NCBI RefSeq assembly: GCF_014652575.1
Contig: NZ_BMZB01000002.1
Span: 124,001-188,000, forward strand
Direction of reading: 5' to 3'
DNA: 64,000 nucleotides
Source: Asticcacaulis endophyticus
GTDB lineage: Bacteria; Pseudomonadota; Alphaproteobacteria; Caulobacterales; Caulobacteraceae
Below are positions 1 to 8,694 of the stretch, one piece after another. The notes under the pieces are model-generated. The model saw nothing but the letters and a program-made list of their open reading frames with translations, was not told the DNA's origin and searched no databases. Position numbers and translations under genes: made by a program. Positions within the stretch are counted from its first letter, which is position 1, and each line of letters starts with the position of its first letter.

Positions 1-726
1 ACGGTCCGCGTCGCGGTCAATGCGGCTCTGGCTAACCCATGCGCTTTGACCGGGCATCAGCACGTCCTGTCGCTGAAGACGAGGGGCCTGGACGCCCACG
101 GCGCCTTTGACCACGCTGACATGGGTACGCTGGGTATCATAGCGAACATCAAAGGCGGTGCCGAGAACACGCGCGCTGCCCGACGGGCTGTCGACGATAA
201 ACGGGCGGGCCGGGTTGTGGGCCACCTCAAAATAGGCCTCGCCGCGTTTAAGGTGCACCCGGCGGGTATCGGCACTGTAGGCCACATTCAACGCCGTGTC
301 CGTATTCAATGTAATCACACTGCCGTCGTTGAGCCGCAGAGTACGGGTTTCACCAACGGCTGTAACCGTATCACCCCGCAGGCGGTAATACCCGCCTTGT
401 GTCAGCCATGTGCCGCCAATGACGGCAATCGCCAGGCTTGCGGCTATGGCATAGCCCTGCCACTTGCGATAGGCGGGCGGCGCACGATGCCTTTCGTTTC
501 GCGGCAGGAAAGAAGCTTGCTCTTTGTCAATCGCCAGGGCCGGGGCACCCAGCACGGAAAATAGAGCTTCGGCTTCGCGCATGGCTTCAGCGCGCTCAGA
601 GCCACCTGCGAGCCAGACCTGAAAGGCGTGTTCGGTCTTAGCGTCGGGCGATTCCCGCCGACGTAGATGCCATCGACTGGCCTCTTCAAAGAGGGCGTCA
701 TCGGTGTCTGAAAGTGGAGTCGTCAT
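1..726 (-). CDS. FecR-family anti-sigma factor, C-terminus cut by window edge
   Basis: This is an inner-membrane sigma regulator that relays a signal from an outer-membrane TonB-dependent transducer to its ECF sigma factor. Reading the minus strand from the ATG at 726 gives an open frame to the window edge (about 242 residues). The N-terminal cytoplasmic part carries the FecR-type W-L-aa-G pattern (QVWLAGGSERAEA), one membrane segment lies near residues 90-107 (YAIAASLAIAVIGGTWL), and the periplasmic FecR domain follows with the classic VHLKRGEAYFEVAHN and RPFIVD motifs and VLGTAFDVR. It lies 58 bp downstream of the ECF sigma gene on the same strand, the usual order. The partner TonB receptor would be expected beyond the left edge. 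The family assignment is firm; the inducing ligand is unknown. Confidence 0.9.
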   Translation of the reverse strand, partial: MTTPLSDTDDALFEEASRWHLRRRESPDAKTEHAFQVWLAGGSERAEAMREAEALFSVLGAPALAIDKEQASFLPRNERHRAPPAYRKWQGYAIAASLAIAVIGGTWLTQGGYYRLRGDTVTAVGETRTLRLNDGSVITLNTDTALNVAYSADTRRVHLKRGEAYFEVAHNPARPFIVDSPSGSARVLGTAFDVRYDTQRTHVSVVKGAVGVQAPRLQRQDVLMPGQSAWVSQSRIDRDADR

Positions 727-784
727 ATGCCTTCCCGTGCCGGTCTATTTACTAGACGAACGAGGAAGGTGAAATCCCCTAGTA

Positions 785-1342
785 TCATGCGTTTCTACCG
801 ACCTCGCGCAAGCGCTTGCGACAGTGCGACAGGGCAAACGCCAAATGGTTCTCGACGGTTCGCGGCGAAATCTGAAGTTGGGCCGCGACCTCTTTCATCG
901 ACAACCCCTGGCCGCGGTAAAGAAGAAAGACCTGTCGGCTTCTGTCGGGTAAGTCCCTGATAGCCTGCTGCAGAACCGCAAACTCTTGCTGGCTGGCCAG
1001 CACCTGGAACGGCGAAGGGGTGTCGCTCACAATGGTTTCCGGGACTTCCTGCGCGGTGAAAACCCGAGCTTGGGCGCTGAATTGGCGCTGACGGTCGATG
1101 ATCAGATTTGCGATCATCCGACGTATATAGGCGACAGGATTTTGTATGTCAGGGGAATCGGCGGGTTTAGGCGTGTTCAGCTTTTCCAGGCGAATCCAGG
1201 CGTCTTGCATAACCTCGTCGGCAACGGAGCTAGACCCGGATTTACGCAAGGCAAACCTGTGTAATTCGGTGTATCGGCTTTCCAGCACGCGCGTCAAAGT
1301 CAGCGCTGTAGGCGGGGTTCCGTGGGGCGAATTATGGGGCAT
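785..1342 (-). CDS. ECF sigma factor, FecI type
   Basis: A 185-residue RNA polymerase sigma factor of the extracytoplasmic-function class. Region 2 is visible around residues 25-80 (DEVMQDAWIRL, then NPVAYIRRMIANLIIDRQR). Region 4 is near residues 130-178 (LPDRSRQVFLLYRGQGLS, then a helix-turn-helix EVAAQLQISPRTVENHL). The direct downstream FecR gene on the same strand supports a FecI-like cell-surface-signalling role, typically for iron-chelate or carbohydrate TonB receptors. The ATG at 1342 has no convincing Shine-Dalgarno sequence. The regulon cannot be told from this window. Confidence 0.92.
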   Translation of the reverse strand: MPHNSPHGTPPTALTLTRVLESRYTELHRFALRKSGSSSVADEVMQDAWIRLEKLNTPKPADSPDIQNPVAYIRRMIANLIIDRQRQFSAQARVFTAQEVPETIVSDTPSPFQVLASQQEFAVLQQAIRDLPDRSRQVFLLYRGQGLSMKEVAAQLQISPRTVENHLAFALSHCRKRLREVGRNA

Positions 1343-1805
1343 GAAGGCTTAAATGCTAAATATCTTAGCATCCGTTTATAGTTGCGAACGATTATCAATT
1401 ACTCGACTTCTTTGCAGAAGTCATCCAACAATGTCGTGTAAGCGTCCGCTGCATCGGGCCAGAGGCATATTCATAGCATCCCGCAGTCCAACGATTTTGA
1501 TTGTCCCGCCGTTCGCTCGTCTAGAGTAGGACGTGGGTTGGCCGAACCTTTCTTACACCATCATGCAGCACTCGCGGAGATGACTGCGGACAGAACCACG
1601 AAGCCGGCGACCGGAAATGGCTCAAAAGGGGATTGCCTTTAAGTGCCCCGTTACAGAAAGCGGACATGATTAAAAAAAGTGATAGCCTTTCCGTTCCGTA
1701 AAGCAGAAAAAAGACTTACATTGTCTGTAGTTTCACCGAAGCACTGGAGCCTTGTCCTGTGCAAATTTGAAGGCTTTTGGCCGATTTCTGATAGGGGGGG
1801 GAGGA
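1343..1805. other. Intergenic region between divergent genes
   Basis: This 463-bp stretch separates the FecI-type sigma gene (minus) from a small membrane-protein gene (plus). It must hold both promoters, but no clear -35/-10 pair, operator or hairpin was recognised. Short open frames here lack ribosome sites and family features and were not called. Confidence 0.5.
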
Positions 1806-2387
1806 ATGAACAAAGCTATAAGCTGGTGGATGACTGTGTTTGGAGCGTTCTTAGCGGCAACCACATTTTTGAGCATCGTTTCACACGCATTCTCTGTTCC
1901 TATTTCTCACATGTTTACTGACCTCATTGAGTTCTATCGAGGACTGTTCAGGCCTATTATAGACATGGTTCAAGTGCCGTTTCTGCGATTGTTGGACGCC
2001 CTTGGTTTTCATTTCAGTGTGCCTGGGTGGTTCAAAGACTTACATATTCTATCGTTTATTGGTGGTGGTATCTTCGCCAGGGCAGAAGCTGGCACCCCGA
2101 ATCAAGGGCGTGATCCAAAGATCTGGCCGTTCGCTATGTTGCTGTCGGGATTGTTTATGGGAAGTGTTGGACTTGGAATTCTATTCTTGCTCGGACTGCC
2201 CAGGCCCATTGGGTATTTTATAGGGTCTTGGGCTGGCGCTTTGGGACGTGGGCGCGCGCCTGTTGGCGACGATATCAAAACAACCAGCTTTGAAGCCGGA
2301 AATAAATACATATACGGACGAGAAGGGTTCGCGATGCTTATTGCAGGTATAGTAATATTTGCGACCAACGCTACATTCAGCAGCTAG
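1806..2387 (+). CDS. Small multi-pass membrane protein of unknown function
   Basis: A 193-residue protein. The ATG at 1806 is chosen over an earlier in-frame start at 1752 because a strong GGGGGGAGG ribosome site lies just upstream. Hydrophobic stretches suggest about four membrane segments: near residues 5-25 (WWMTVFGAFLAATTFL), around 70-85, 110-135 (FAMLLSGLFMGSVGLGILFL) and at the C-terminus (FAMLIAGIVIFATNATF). No signal peptide cleavage site or catalytic motif is apparent and the family is not recognised. It stands alone, divergent from the sigma factor and convergent with the element backbone, so its context gives no role. Confidence 0.7.
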   Translation: MNKAISWWMTVFGAFLAATTFLSIVSHAFSVPISHMFTDLIEFYRGLFRPIIDMVQVPFLRLLDALGFHFSVPGWFKDLHILSFIGGGIFARAEAGTPNQGRDPKIWPFAMLLSGLFMGSVGLGILFLLGLPRPIGYFIGSWAGALGRGRAPVGDDIKTTSFEAGNKYIYGREGFAMLIAGIVIFATNATFSS

Positions 2388-2519
2388 TTCCAGGGTGACG
2401 CAGTGACTGAATTCTGGAGCTAGCGACATTACTCCTCAGTTTGGTCCGATGCTGGGCCGAACCAATGTCTGCTAAGAGCCAACAGGCTAAATGCGGACGA
2501 GTAGGATACCGCCAACTTA

Positions 2520-3569
2520 CTATCGTAAGGATCGGTACGCATCGTGTGTCACAATGTGCGACAGGAGTTGCCTTCGCAATTGCTCGACACCAAGTAACCG
2601 CAAATCTGTATTCAGGTCGTCCAGTTGAGGCGGCAAAACGATAGGCCTTATACCGAGGTCATCAGCGCGCGCTGCCAATCGTTCCGTTGCGGCATAGCCT
2701 GCGGCATCGTTGTCGCGGACAATGTACAGGCGTTGCAATGTCAGTGGCAAGGTGAGCGCCGCCAGATGCGACGCCGAAAGGGTCGCAATAACTGGCATGC
2801 CCGGCAGCACGGTTCTCAGCGACGCCACGGTTTCCAAACCTTCACCCACGGCCATAACATCCTCCACCCGACCTATGCGAATCCCGTGGCCGTAAATTTC
2901 CCCAATGGACTTTTTGGGCGATGCGACCGGGGCCTTGCCCAGGCGTATCGGATGCCAGCCGTCAGGGTCAAGATAGGTGCGATGCGCGCCGGTAATTTCG
3001 CCGTTGTCATTGGCGGATGCCGCAATCAGGGCAGGCCAGGATTTGCGCGACGTGCCATCCTTACCTCCATAGTAGCAGCGCGGGTGAAACCGAAGCATCG
3101 ACGTATCGCCTGATAAGCGGATGCCGCGACCCAGAAGGTAGGTCTCTGCGAGGGTGCCGGCAATGGGCTGCGAGGCGGCGACCAGGCGACGGGCGGCTTC
3201 AGGCGATCCTTGAACCCTGCTGATACCGGTGGAAGTGCCCGGTAAACTGAGGTCTGGGGCGGGGGGCGGCATCGACAAAAATCGCCGGCCCTCAGCCAGT
3301 ACCTCAACAAAAGTGGTCAGACCGCAGGTTTCGCGGATGATATCGAGCAGATCGCCGTGCTCGCCTGTGGCGGCATCCTGCCATTTGCCCGCCCTTTGGC
3401 CGCGCAGGTCGTCGGCCAACCGGACAAACATAGACTGACCTGCTGTGTTACGGGCATCACCGACCCGCCAATACCTGCCTTCCTGATGACCATTGGACAG
3501 ATAATGACGGCATACCGCCCAGGCCACCTGGCCCAGGCGATAGGCTATTTCAGAGGCGCCCATGGTCAT
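2520..3569 (-). CDS. Toprim-domain primase-like protein (mobile-element type)
   Basis: A 349-residue protein of the DUF7146/Toprim type found on conjugative elements and plasmids. The N-terminal half (YWRVGDARNTAG, GKWQDAATGEHGDLLDII) resembles the CHC2/DUF7146 primase-associated domain but has no zinc-binding CHC2 cysteine set. The C-terminal half contains a Toprim fold: the glutamate motif AVGEGLETVASL near residues 240-250 and the acidic motif IVRDNDAAGYAA near 283-294. Its start overlaps the stop of the methylase-helicase gene by 4 bp (ATGA), so the two are translationally coupled. It probably acts in replication or conjugative transfer of the element; it could instead be a nuclease-type Toprim protein. 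Confidence 0.82.
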   Translation of the reverse strand: MTMGASEIAYRLGQVAWAVCRHYLSNGHQEGRYWRVGDARNTAGQSMFVRLADDLRGQRAGKWQDAATGEHGDLLDIIRETCGLTTFVEVLAEGRRFLSMPPPAPDLSLPGTSTGISRVQGSPEAARRLVAASQPIAGTLAETYLLGRGIRLSGDTSMLRFHPRCYYGGKDGTSRKSWPALIAASANDNGEITGAHRTYLDPDGWHPIRLGKAPVASPKKSIGEIYGHGIRIGRVEDVMAVGEGLETVASLRTVLPGMPVIATLSASHLAALTLPLTLQRLYIVRDNDAAGYAATERLAARADDLGIRPIVLPPQLDDLNTDLRLLGVEQLRRQLLSHIVTHDAYRSLR

Positions 3570-6500
3570 GCGACCTCCCGATCGGACAGGGATTCTATCG
3601 GATATTGAGCGAGGACGCGGCTAAGGACGTCGATGCCTTTGGCATCGGTCGGCACAAACATCCGCAGCTTCCAGGCAATGATCTCATGGAACAGGCCGTA
3701 GCTGGTCAGGCGGGCGCGCATGGCTTCGGTAAATCCACACAGTTCGATGCGGTGCTCGTGCATGACCCGCACCCGTCTCAGTTCCAGACCTTCAGCGATA
3801 TGGATGATGGCCTTGCCCTCACGCACCATCGTGAAAGCCTCAATGGGTGCGAGGGCCGGGTGCTCGCCGGTTGCCGCGGCGGCCCAGGCGGGGGGCACCT
3901 TGCGGCCGATCACCCGCTCACCATCGTCGGTCTGCAAACGATAGACGCGCGCACTGTCGGTGGGCAGGCGTTTCCATATCGGCAGGAGCAGGCCAGCGAC
4001 GACATGGACATCGACCTCGTTAAACTCCGGCACGTCAGCGACTTCGGATTGCCAGGCGGCGGTAAAGGTCGCCAGATCCGTGGTTTCCCACTGCGTATGT
4101 TCGAGCATGTCGGCCAGCAGCTTCGAGGTGTCCATGGGCCGGACCAGTTGCACCCGCGCCACCATGCCGCCGTCCTCATCAATCAGGCTGGAGGTGGGCA
4201 TTTTGACGGCGGCGCGCTTGGACTGGCTGTTTATCATTATTACGGCACCCGTAGCGGCCAGATGAGCCAGGGCATCGTCGAGGCTGAGCGGTGCATTGCG
4301 ATGTTTTTGCCGGATGGTCAGGAGCCTCGTTTGGGCGCCGGTGGCCGGATGGGTGTAGATGACTTTTCGGTCGGTGATGACGGAGGCGTGGGCGTGCAAG
4401 GTTTCCAGGCCCACATCGTAAAGGCCCGACGCAATGGCACCTTCGATACGGGTGGTCAGGATATCCTCAAAAGCGGTGAAGAGGATGTTCTGCATGGCAA
4501 TGGTGAGGGCCAGCAGGCGATTGAGAAAGGTGTTGATGGGCGGCAGCTCGTCCTTGAGACCGGAGCTGTCGCCCAAGACAAGGCCGGTCGCCGCTTCGAA
4601 AGCCTGGAGCGAGCAGCCGTCAACCTTACCGCGCCATATGTGTTGATAGAGCTGGCGCAAGGCGTCGCGCCCGTACTGGCTTTCCAGATTGTCTTCCGGA
4701 CGAAACAGACCCTGTCCGCCGGTCTGGCGCTGCCCCTTGGTGATGGCGCCCAGGGTATCGAGCCGGCGGGCAATAGTCGACAGGAAGCGTTTCTCTGCCT
4801 TGACGTTGGTCGCTACCGGCCTGAACAGTGGCGGCTGTGCCTGGTTGGTGCGGTTGGTGCGGCCGAGCCCCTGGATGGCGGCATCGGCCTTCCATCCGGC
4901 TTCCAGGAGATAGTGGACCCGCAGCCGTTGGTTTTTAGCCGAAAGCGCCGCGTGGTAAGACCGTCCCGTCCCACCGGCCTCGGAAAAGATCAGGACGGGC
5001 TTGACGTCGTCCATAAAACCTTGCGTTTCCGAAAGACTTGACGATCCCGGACGGTTCTCAACGACCAGGCGATCGCCTTTGCGGACTATACGGCGTGAGC
5101 GTCCGGTGATCTCGGCGACGACATCTGTACCGAAGTGCTGGACGATGAGATCGAGCGCCCCTGGCACCGGCGGCATGGCGGCGAGGTGTTCTAGCAGGCG
5201 GTCGCGCCTAGCCACGGCCTCGCGGCATTGGACTGGCTGGCCATCGAGGCTAACAGGCCGCGATGACAGGTTGCCGTTGTCGTCGGTATAGGGCTCGTAA
5301 AGTTGGGTGGGGAAGGAGTGGGCGAGGTAGTCCAGGACGTACTCCCTGGGCGTAATGTCGACCTGCACATCATTCCATTCGTCCGTCGGTATATCGGCCA
5401 GACGCCGTTCCATCAAGGCCTCGCCGGTAGAGACGATCTGGATGACGCAAGCGTGGCCCGCTGCCAGATCGGCCTCGATCGATTTTAGCAGGCTGGGCGC
5501 TTTCATCGAGGTGATCAGATGATTGAAGAAGCGCTGCTTGGCCGACTCGAAGGCCGATCTCGCGGCTCCCTTGGCCTGACCGTTCAGTGTGCCCTCCGAT
5601 CCCGTGATATTGGCGGCCTCCAGGGCATCGTTCAGATTATTATGGATGATGGCAAACGCGCCGGCATAGGCGTCATAGATGTTGATCTGTTCCGGGGTCA
5701 GCTCATGCTCAAGCATGTCATATTGCACACCTTCGTAGGACAGGGAGCGCGCGGTGTAGAGACCGAGCGCCTTCAAGTCCCTGGCGAGCACCTCCATCGC
5801 GGCCACGCCACCGGCTTCGATGGCCGAGACGAAGTCGGAGCGGGTGGCGAAGGGAAAATCATGGCCGCCCCACAAGCCTAGGCGCTGAGCATAGGCGAGG
5901 TTCTGCACACTGGTCGCCCCCGTCGCCGAGACGTAGACAATGCGGGCGTTAGGCAGGGCGTGCTGCAGGCGCAGTCCGGCCCGACCCTGCTGGGAGGCGG
6001 CAATATCGCCCCGTTCGCCGGTGCCGCCACCCGCGTTCTGCATGCTGTGGGCTTCGTCGAACACGATGACGCCGTCAAAGTCCTTGCCAAGCCAGTCGAC
6101 GATTTGATTGACCCGTGACGCCTTATTACCGCGCTCATCGGAGCGCAGGGTTGCGTAGGTGGTAAACAGGATGGCCTCGGCCAGCTTGATGGTGGCACCC
6201 TGTTTGAAGCGCGAAAGCGGCGTGACCAGCAGGCGTTCCTGGCCCAGGGCTGACCAATCGCGTTGAGCGTCCTCCAGCAACTTGTCGGATTTCGAGATCC
6301 ACACGGCGCGCCTGCGGCCTTTCAGCCAATTGTCGAGGACGATGCCGGCGACCTGACGCCCCTTGCCCGAGCCTGTCCCATCGCCGAGGAACCAGCCTTT
6401 GCGAAACCTGACGGCATTATCGACGTCATCTCGCGCAGCGGAGACCACATCGTAGGTCTGATCGACGGACCACGAGCCTGCCAGAAGTTCCGAGTGGGCC

Positions 6501-7858
6501 TGTCCGCAGAGGATCACGCTTTCAAGCTGGGCATCGGATAACAGACCTTTGGTGATGACATCGGCTGGCAGGTGCGGGCGATAGGTTGGCTTGGGCGGTG
6601 CAACGCTGGCCATCGCCGCTGATTGCACCAGGGTCGTCGGATGCGGTCGGGCCTCAGGTATGCGGATCGACTGGAGGCTATAGCCCTCGTACAAGGCCTC
6701 GGTCAGTTGACCGCCTTCGCTGACCGCCCAGTCAAGGGTCTCATATACCAGCTCCGCGGCAAGTGGCTCCGGTGTGGCGGGTGCGGAGACGACATTGAGG
6801 GCCGATCGGCGTGGCGCCGGTGTCAGCGGTTTCGGCGGAGATATGGCGGGCAGGGCAGCCGAGGCAGGCCCGCGTGGTGGCACGTGGCGGGTAACCCAGT
6901 CGAGCAGGGTGGCCGCATCGGGGGCCAATCCTAGGGAGGGCACGAAGCATTCCGGCGCATCGGCGGGTATCTTGTCGAACACCAGGAGGCGAGTATCGAT
7001 GGTCGTGCCGTGCTTTTTATAGACCGATCCGTCGATGGCAGCAATGAAAACCAGGCGCGCCTTGCCCTGCAGCTTGATAAAGGCGTCTCGCCAGGCGCGG
7101 GTTTCCGGAGAAAAATTGGCGCCGGTGATGGTGACTAGGCGCCCACCGTCGGCCAACCGGTTGAGGGCAGAGGCGATATGGCGGTAGACGGCGTCGCTCA
7201 TGCGCCCGTCGACATTGGCCATGGCGGAAAAGGGCGGGTTCATCAACACCACGGAGGGTTTGACGTCGTCGGGCAGATAGTCGTCGATCTGCGCAGCATC
7301 AAAGCGGCTCAAGGCGTCGCCGCAAAACAGGCGTTGCAGAAGGTCCGCGCGGAACTCGGCCAGTTCGTTGAGCCACAACCGTCCACTGGACAGTTCGCCG
7401 AGGACGGCCAGAAGCCCGGTGCCCGCGGAAGGTTCCAGAATGACGTCGCCGGCGGTGATCATTGCCGCAGTCGTGGCCGACAGACCCAAGGTGACGGGTG
7501 TTGAGAATTGCTGGAAGGTCTCAGAATCCTCAGATCGGCGGGTGTGCGTTGGCAGAAGCGCAGTGAGGCGCGCCAATATGTTCAAGAGCTGTTGGGGTGT
7601 CCTGGCCTTGTCCTTCAGGGCGGGGCCGTATTTGCGCAGCAACAGTACAGTTGCCGCTTCGCAGGCGTCATAGGCTGTCTTCCAGTCCCAGATCCCTTGC
7701 GCATCGCTGCCGCCAAAGGCATGGGTCAAGGTATGGGCCAACAGTTTATTGTCGATGGGCTGACCCTTTTCGAGATGGGGCAGCAGGGCCCGCGCGGCGT
7801 CGATAACGGGAACGGGCGTCGTAGATCTGATAGATTGCAGGGTATGGGGACGTGTCAT
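3566..7858 (-). CDS. N6-adenine methylase / strawberry-notch-like helicase fusion
   Basis: A 1430-residue two-part enzyme. Residues about 120-300 form a class I SAM-dependent methylase: SAM-binding motif ILEPSAGTG (139-147) and catalytic NPPF (206-209), typical of DNA adenine methylases. Residues about 430-1100 form a superfamily 2 helicase of the strawberry-notch type: Walker A GDGTGSGKG (491-499), DEAH box (600-603) and, in the C-terminal helicase lobe, a conserved FSEAGGTGRSYHA segment and GLGRTNRTNQAQPP. The remaining 300 residues are uncharacterised. Such fusions are standard in alphaproteobacterial integrative elements and large plasmids, where they are thought to protect or process element DNA; the exact role is not established. 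A two-stem RNA leader lies 31 nt upstream of the ATG at 7858. A 478-codon open frame on the opposite strand is a shadow of this gene. Confidence 0.9.
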   Translation of the reverse strand: MTRPHTLQSIRSTTPVPVIDAARALLPHLEKGQPIDNKLLAHTLTHAFGGSDAQGIWDWKTAYDACEAATVLLLRKYGPALKDKARTPQQLLNILARLTALLPTHTRRSEDSETFQQFSTPVTLGLSATTAAMITAGDVILEPSAGTGLLAVLGELSSGRLWLNELAEFRADLLQRLFCGDALSRFDAAQIDDYLPDDVKPSVVLMNPPFSAMANVDGRMSDAVYRHIASALNRLADGGRLVTITGANFSPETRAWRDAFIKLQGKARLVFIAAIDGSVYKKHGTTIDTRLLVFDKIPADAPECFVPSLGLAPDAATLLDWVTRHVPPRGPASAALPAISPPKPLTPAPRRSALNVVSAPATPEPLAAELVYETLDWAVSEGGQLTEALYEGYSLQSIRIPEARPHPTTLVQSAAMASVAPPKPTYRPHLPADVITKGLLSDAQLESVILCGQAHSELLAGSWSVDQTYDVVSAARDDVDNAVRFRKGWFLGDGTGSGKGRQVAGIVLDNWLKGRRRAVWISKSDKLLEDAQRDWSALGQERLLVTPLSRFKQGATIKLAEAILFTTYATLRSDERGNKASRVNQIVDWLGKDFDGVIVFDEAHSMQNAGGGTGERGDIAASQQGRAGLRLQHALPNARIVYVSATGATSVQNLAYAQRLGLWGGHDFPFATRSDFVSAIEAGGVAAMEVLARDLKALGLYTARSLSYEGVQYDMLEHELTPEQINIYDAYAGAFAIIHNNLNDALEAANITGSEGTLNGQAKGAARSAFESAKQRFFNHLITSMKAPSLLKSIEADLAAGHACVIQIVSTGEALMERRLADIPTDEWNDVQVDITPREYVLDYLAHSFPTQLYEPYTDDNGNLSSRPVSLDGQPVQCREAVARRDRLLEHLAAMPPVPGALDLIVQHFGTDVVAEITGRSRRIVRKGDRLVVENRPGSSSLSETQGFMDDVKPVLIFSEAGGTGRSYHAALSAKNQRLRVHYLLEAGWKADAAIQGLGRTNRTNQAQPPLFRPVATNVKAEKRFLSTIARRLDTLGAITKGQRQTGGQGLFRPEDNLESQYGRDALRQLYQHIWRGKVDGCSLQAFEAATGLVLGDSSGLKDELPPINTFLNRLLALTIAMQNILFTAFEDILTTRIEGAIASGLYDVGLETLHAHASVITDRKVIYTHPATGAQTRLLTIRQKHRNAPLSLDDALAHLAATGAVIMINSQSKRAAVKMPTSSLIDEDGGMVARVQLVRPMDTSKLLADMLEHTQWETTDLATFTAAWQSEVADVPEFNEVDVHVVAGLLLPIWKRLPTDSARVYRLQTDDGERVIGRKVPPAWAAAATGEHPALAPIEAFTMVREGKAIIHIAEGLELRRVRVMHEHRIELCGFTEAMRARLTSYGLFHEIIAWKLRMFVPTDAKGIDVLSRVLAQYPIESLSDREVA

Positions 7859-7889
7859 GGGCGTAGACCTTCAGTTTGGGGTGAACACA

Positions 7890-7925
7890 GGAACCGGGAC
7901 GACCTCTCTCGCCCCTTTCGGTTCC
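7890..7925 (-). promoter_or_regulatory. Structured RNA leader, copy 1 (AGAGG loop), before methylase-helicase gene
   Basis: On the minus strand an outer 7-bp stem (GGAACCG at 7919-7925 with CGGTTCC at 7890-7896) encloses a 5' AAAG bulge, an inner stem (GGGCGA with TCGTCC, one G-U pair) and a loop ending in AGAGG. Two other genes of the same element have leaders of the same shape but different stem sequence (8409-8448 and 13212-13253). It ends 31 nt before the start codon. It looks like a conserved cis-acting mRNA element or a protein/RNA binding site; the function is inferred. Confidence 0.6.
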
Positions 7926-7963
7926 CCCCATTCCGGCCAACCTCTGACTCTCATCTCAGGTAC

Positions 7964-7995
7964 AAAAAAGGGTTCGACGCTTAAGCGTCGAACCC
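7964..7995 (-). terminator. Rho-independent terminator after DUF2958 gene
   Basis: A perfect 26-bp palindrome (7970-7995): stem GGGTTCGACGC pairs with GCGTCGAACCC around a TTAA centre. On the minus strand it is followed directly by six T residues (7969-7964). It sits 48 bp past the stop of the DUF2958 gene, so it separates that gene from the methylase-helicase gene, which then needs its own promoter. Confidence 0.85.
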
Positions 7996-8043
7996 AGAAA
8001 TCCCGGCCGTTTGTCGGGTGTTATGACAAATTGTCGTTTGCCG

Positions 8044-8394
8044 CTACGCCAGAACGATTTGTCGCGCGTGGTGGGCCAGATCGGCATAAAAGCTTAAGCT
8101 ATGTTCGGCCTTAAAATAGAGGTCGCGTTCGACGGGCAGGCGCAGCGCACCCCGCACCGCTTGGATTTCCGACAGTCGGACGTACCCAAGCTCTGGACAG
8201 CCAATGCCGAGATCGCAAAGCCCAAACAGGATGTCAGGATATTCCGGATCAGCCTCCGTAATCAGCCAGGTGGCACCGGCATCGGGTGTGAACAGCTTAA
8301 CAACTGGAAACGGATCGATACTGTTACCTGTTGCGGCGCGTGCGCCATTAGCCAGCAGGGCGTCCATCTGGTCAGGCGTGATGAGTGGGGTCAT
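8044..8394 (-). CDS. DUF2958-domain protein
   Basis: A 116-residue protein of the DUF2958 family, common on alphaproteobacterial integrative elements and conjugative plasmids, biochemical role unknown. Family features seen are the start MTPLITPDQMDALLANG, the central PVVKLFTPDAGATWLITE, then DPDILFGLCDLG-like DPEYPDILFGLCDLGIGCPE and ELGYVRLSEI. The ATG at 8394 is preferred over 8409 because GGAGAG sits 7 nt upstream of it and because 8409 lies inside the leader hairpin. Its neighbours are other element-backbone genes on the same strand; it is closed by a strong terminator. Confidence 0.85.
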   Translation of the reverse strand: MTPLITPDQMDALLANGARAATGNSIDPFPVVKLFTPDAGATWLITEADPEYPDILFGLCDLGIGCPELGYVRLSEIQAVRGALRLPVERDLYFKAEHSLSFYADLAHHARQIVLA

Positions 8395-8408
8395 GTGGGG
8401 GCTCTCCA

Positions 8409-8448
8409 TGACGGTTATCGGGAGCCTCTCTCCCGACCTAAACCGTCA
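8409..8448 (-). promoter_or_regulatory. Structured RNA leader, copy 2 (AGAGG loop), before DUF2958 gene
   Basis: The best-formed copy of the leader. On the minus strand TGACGGTT (8448-8441) pairs with AACCGTCA (8416-8409). Inside lie a TAGG bulge and a 7-bp stem TCGGGAG/CTCCCGA closing the loop AGAGG. The hairpin ends 14 nt before the chosen start codon, so its folding could affect ribosome access. Stem bases differ from the copies at 7890 and 13212 while pairing is kept. Confidence 0.7.
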
Positions 8449-8621
8449 CAGACATCCCGATGCCCTCTCACTCCGGAGCGCAGATGACGAGGCGAACCCT
8501 GGGGCTCAAGCGTTGACAAAATTGTGTTACCGAGGTGCCGGTTTCGTCTTGGCGTTGTGATGTGGGGTCCGGTATCTTGACCTGTCGCCGGTATCATCCC
8601 CCCCGATTCCGGCGCCATGCG

Positions 8622-8656
8622 ACGGACGCCTTTGCCCCTCAAAGGCGTCCGTTTTC
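8622..8656 (+). terminator. Strong hairpin-plus-T terminator in the leader of the HEPN-like gene
   Basis: A perfect 13-bp stem, ACGGACGCCTTTG (8622-8634) with CAAAGGCGTCCGT (8640-8652), loop CCCCT, followed by TTTTCTAT. This is a textbook plus-strand rho-independent terminator, yet no plus-strand gene lies upstream for several kilobases. It sits 39 nt before the ATG at 8695. It is either the end of a small transcript or lost gene, or an attenuator of the downstream gene. Confidence 0.8.
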
Positions 8657-8694
8657 TATGTTCCACCGTGAATGCCGAGCTTTCCGCGATCCTC

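Noticed and set aside
3605-5041. A 478-codon open frame on the plus strand
   Set aside because: It lies fully antisense to the methylase-helicase gene, whose motifs are clear, and its translation shows no family features; it is a GC-rich shadow.
7970-7995. A tRNA T-arm or attachment site because of GGTTCGA
   Set aside because: It is a perfect 26-bp palindrome followed by a T-run, with no other tRNA arms; it is a terminator.
8617-8694. N-terminal extension of the HEPN-like protein
   Set aside because: A perfect 13-bp terminator hairpin lies in this stretch and no ribosome site precedes the first ATG, so the start at 8695 is more likely.
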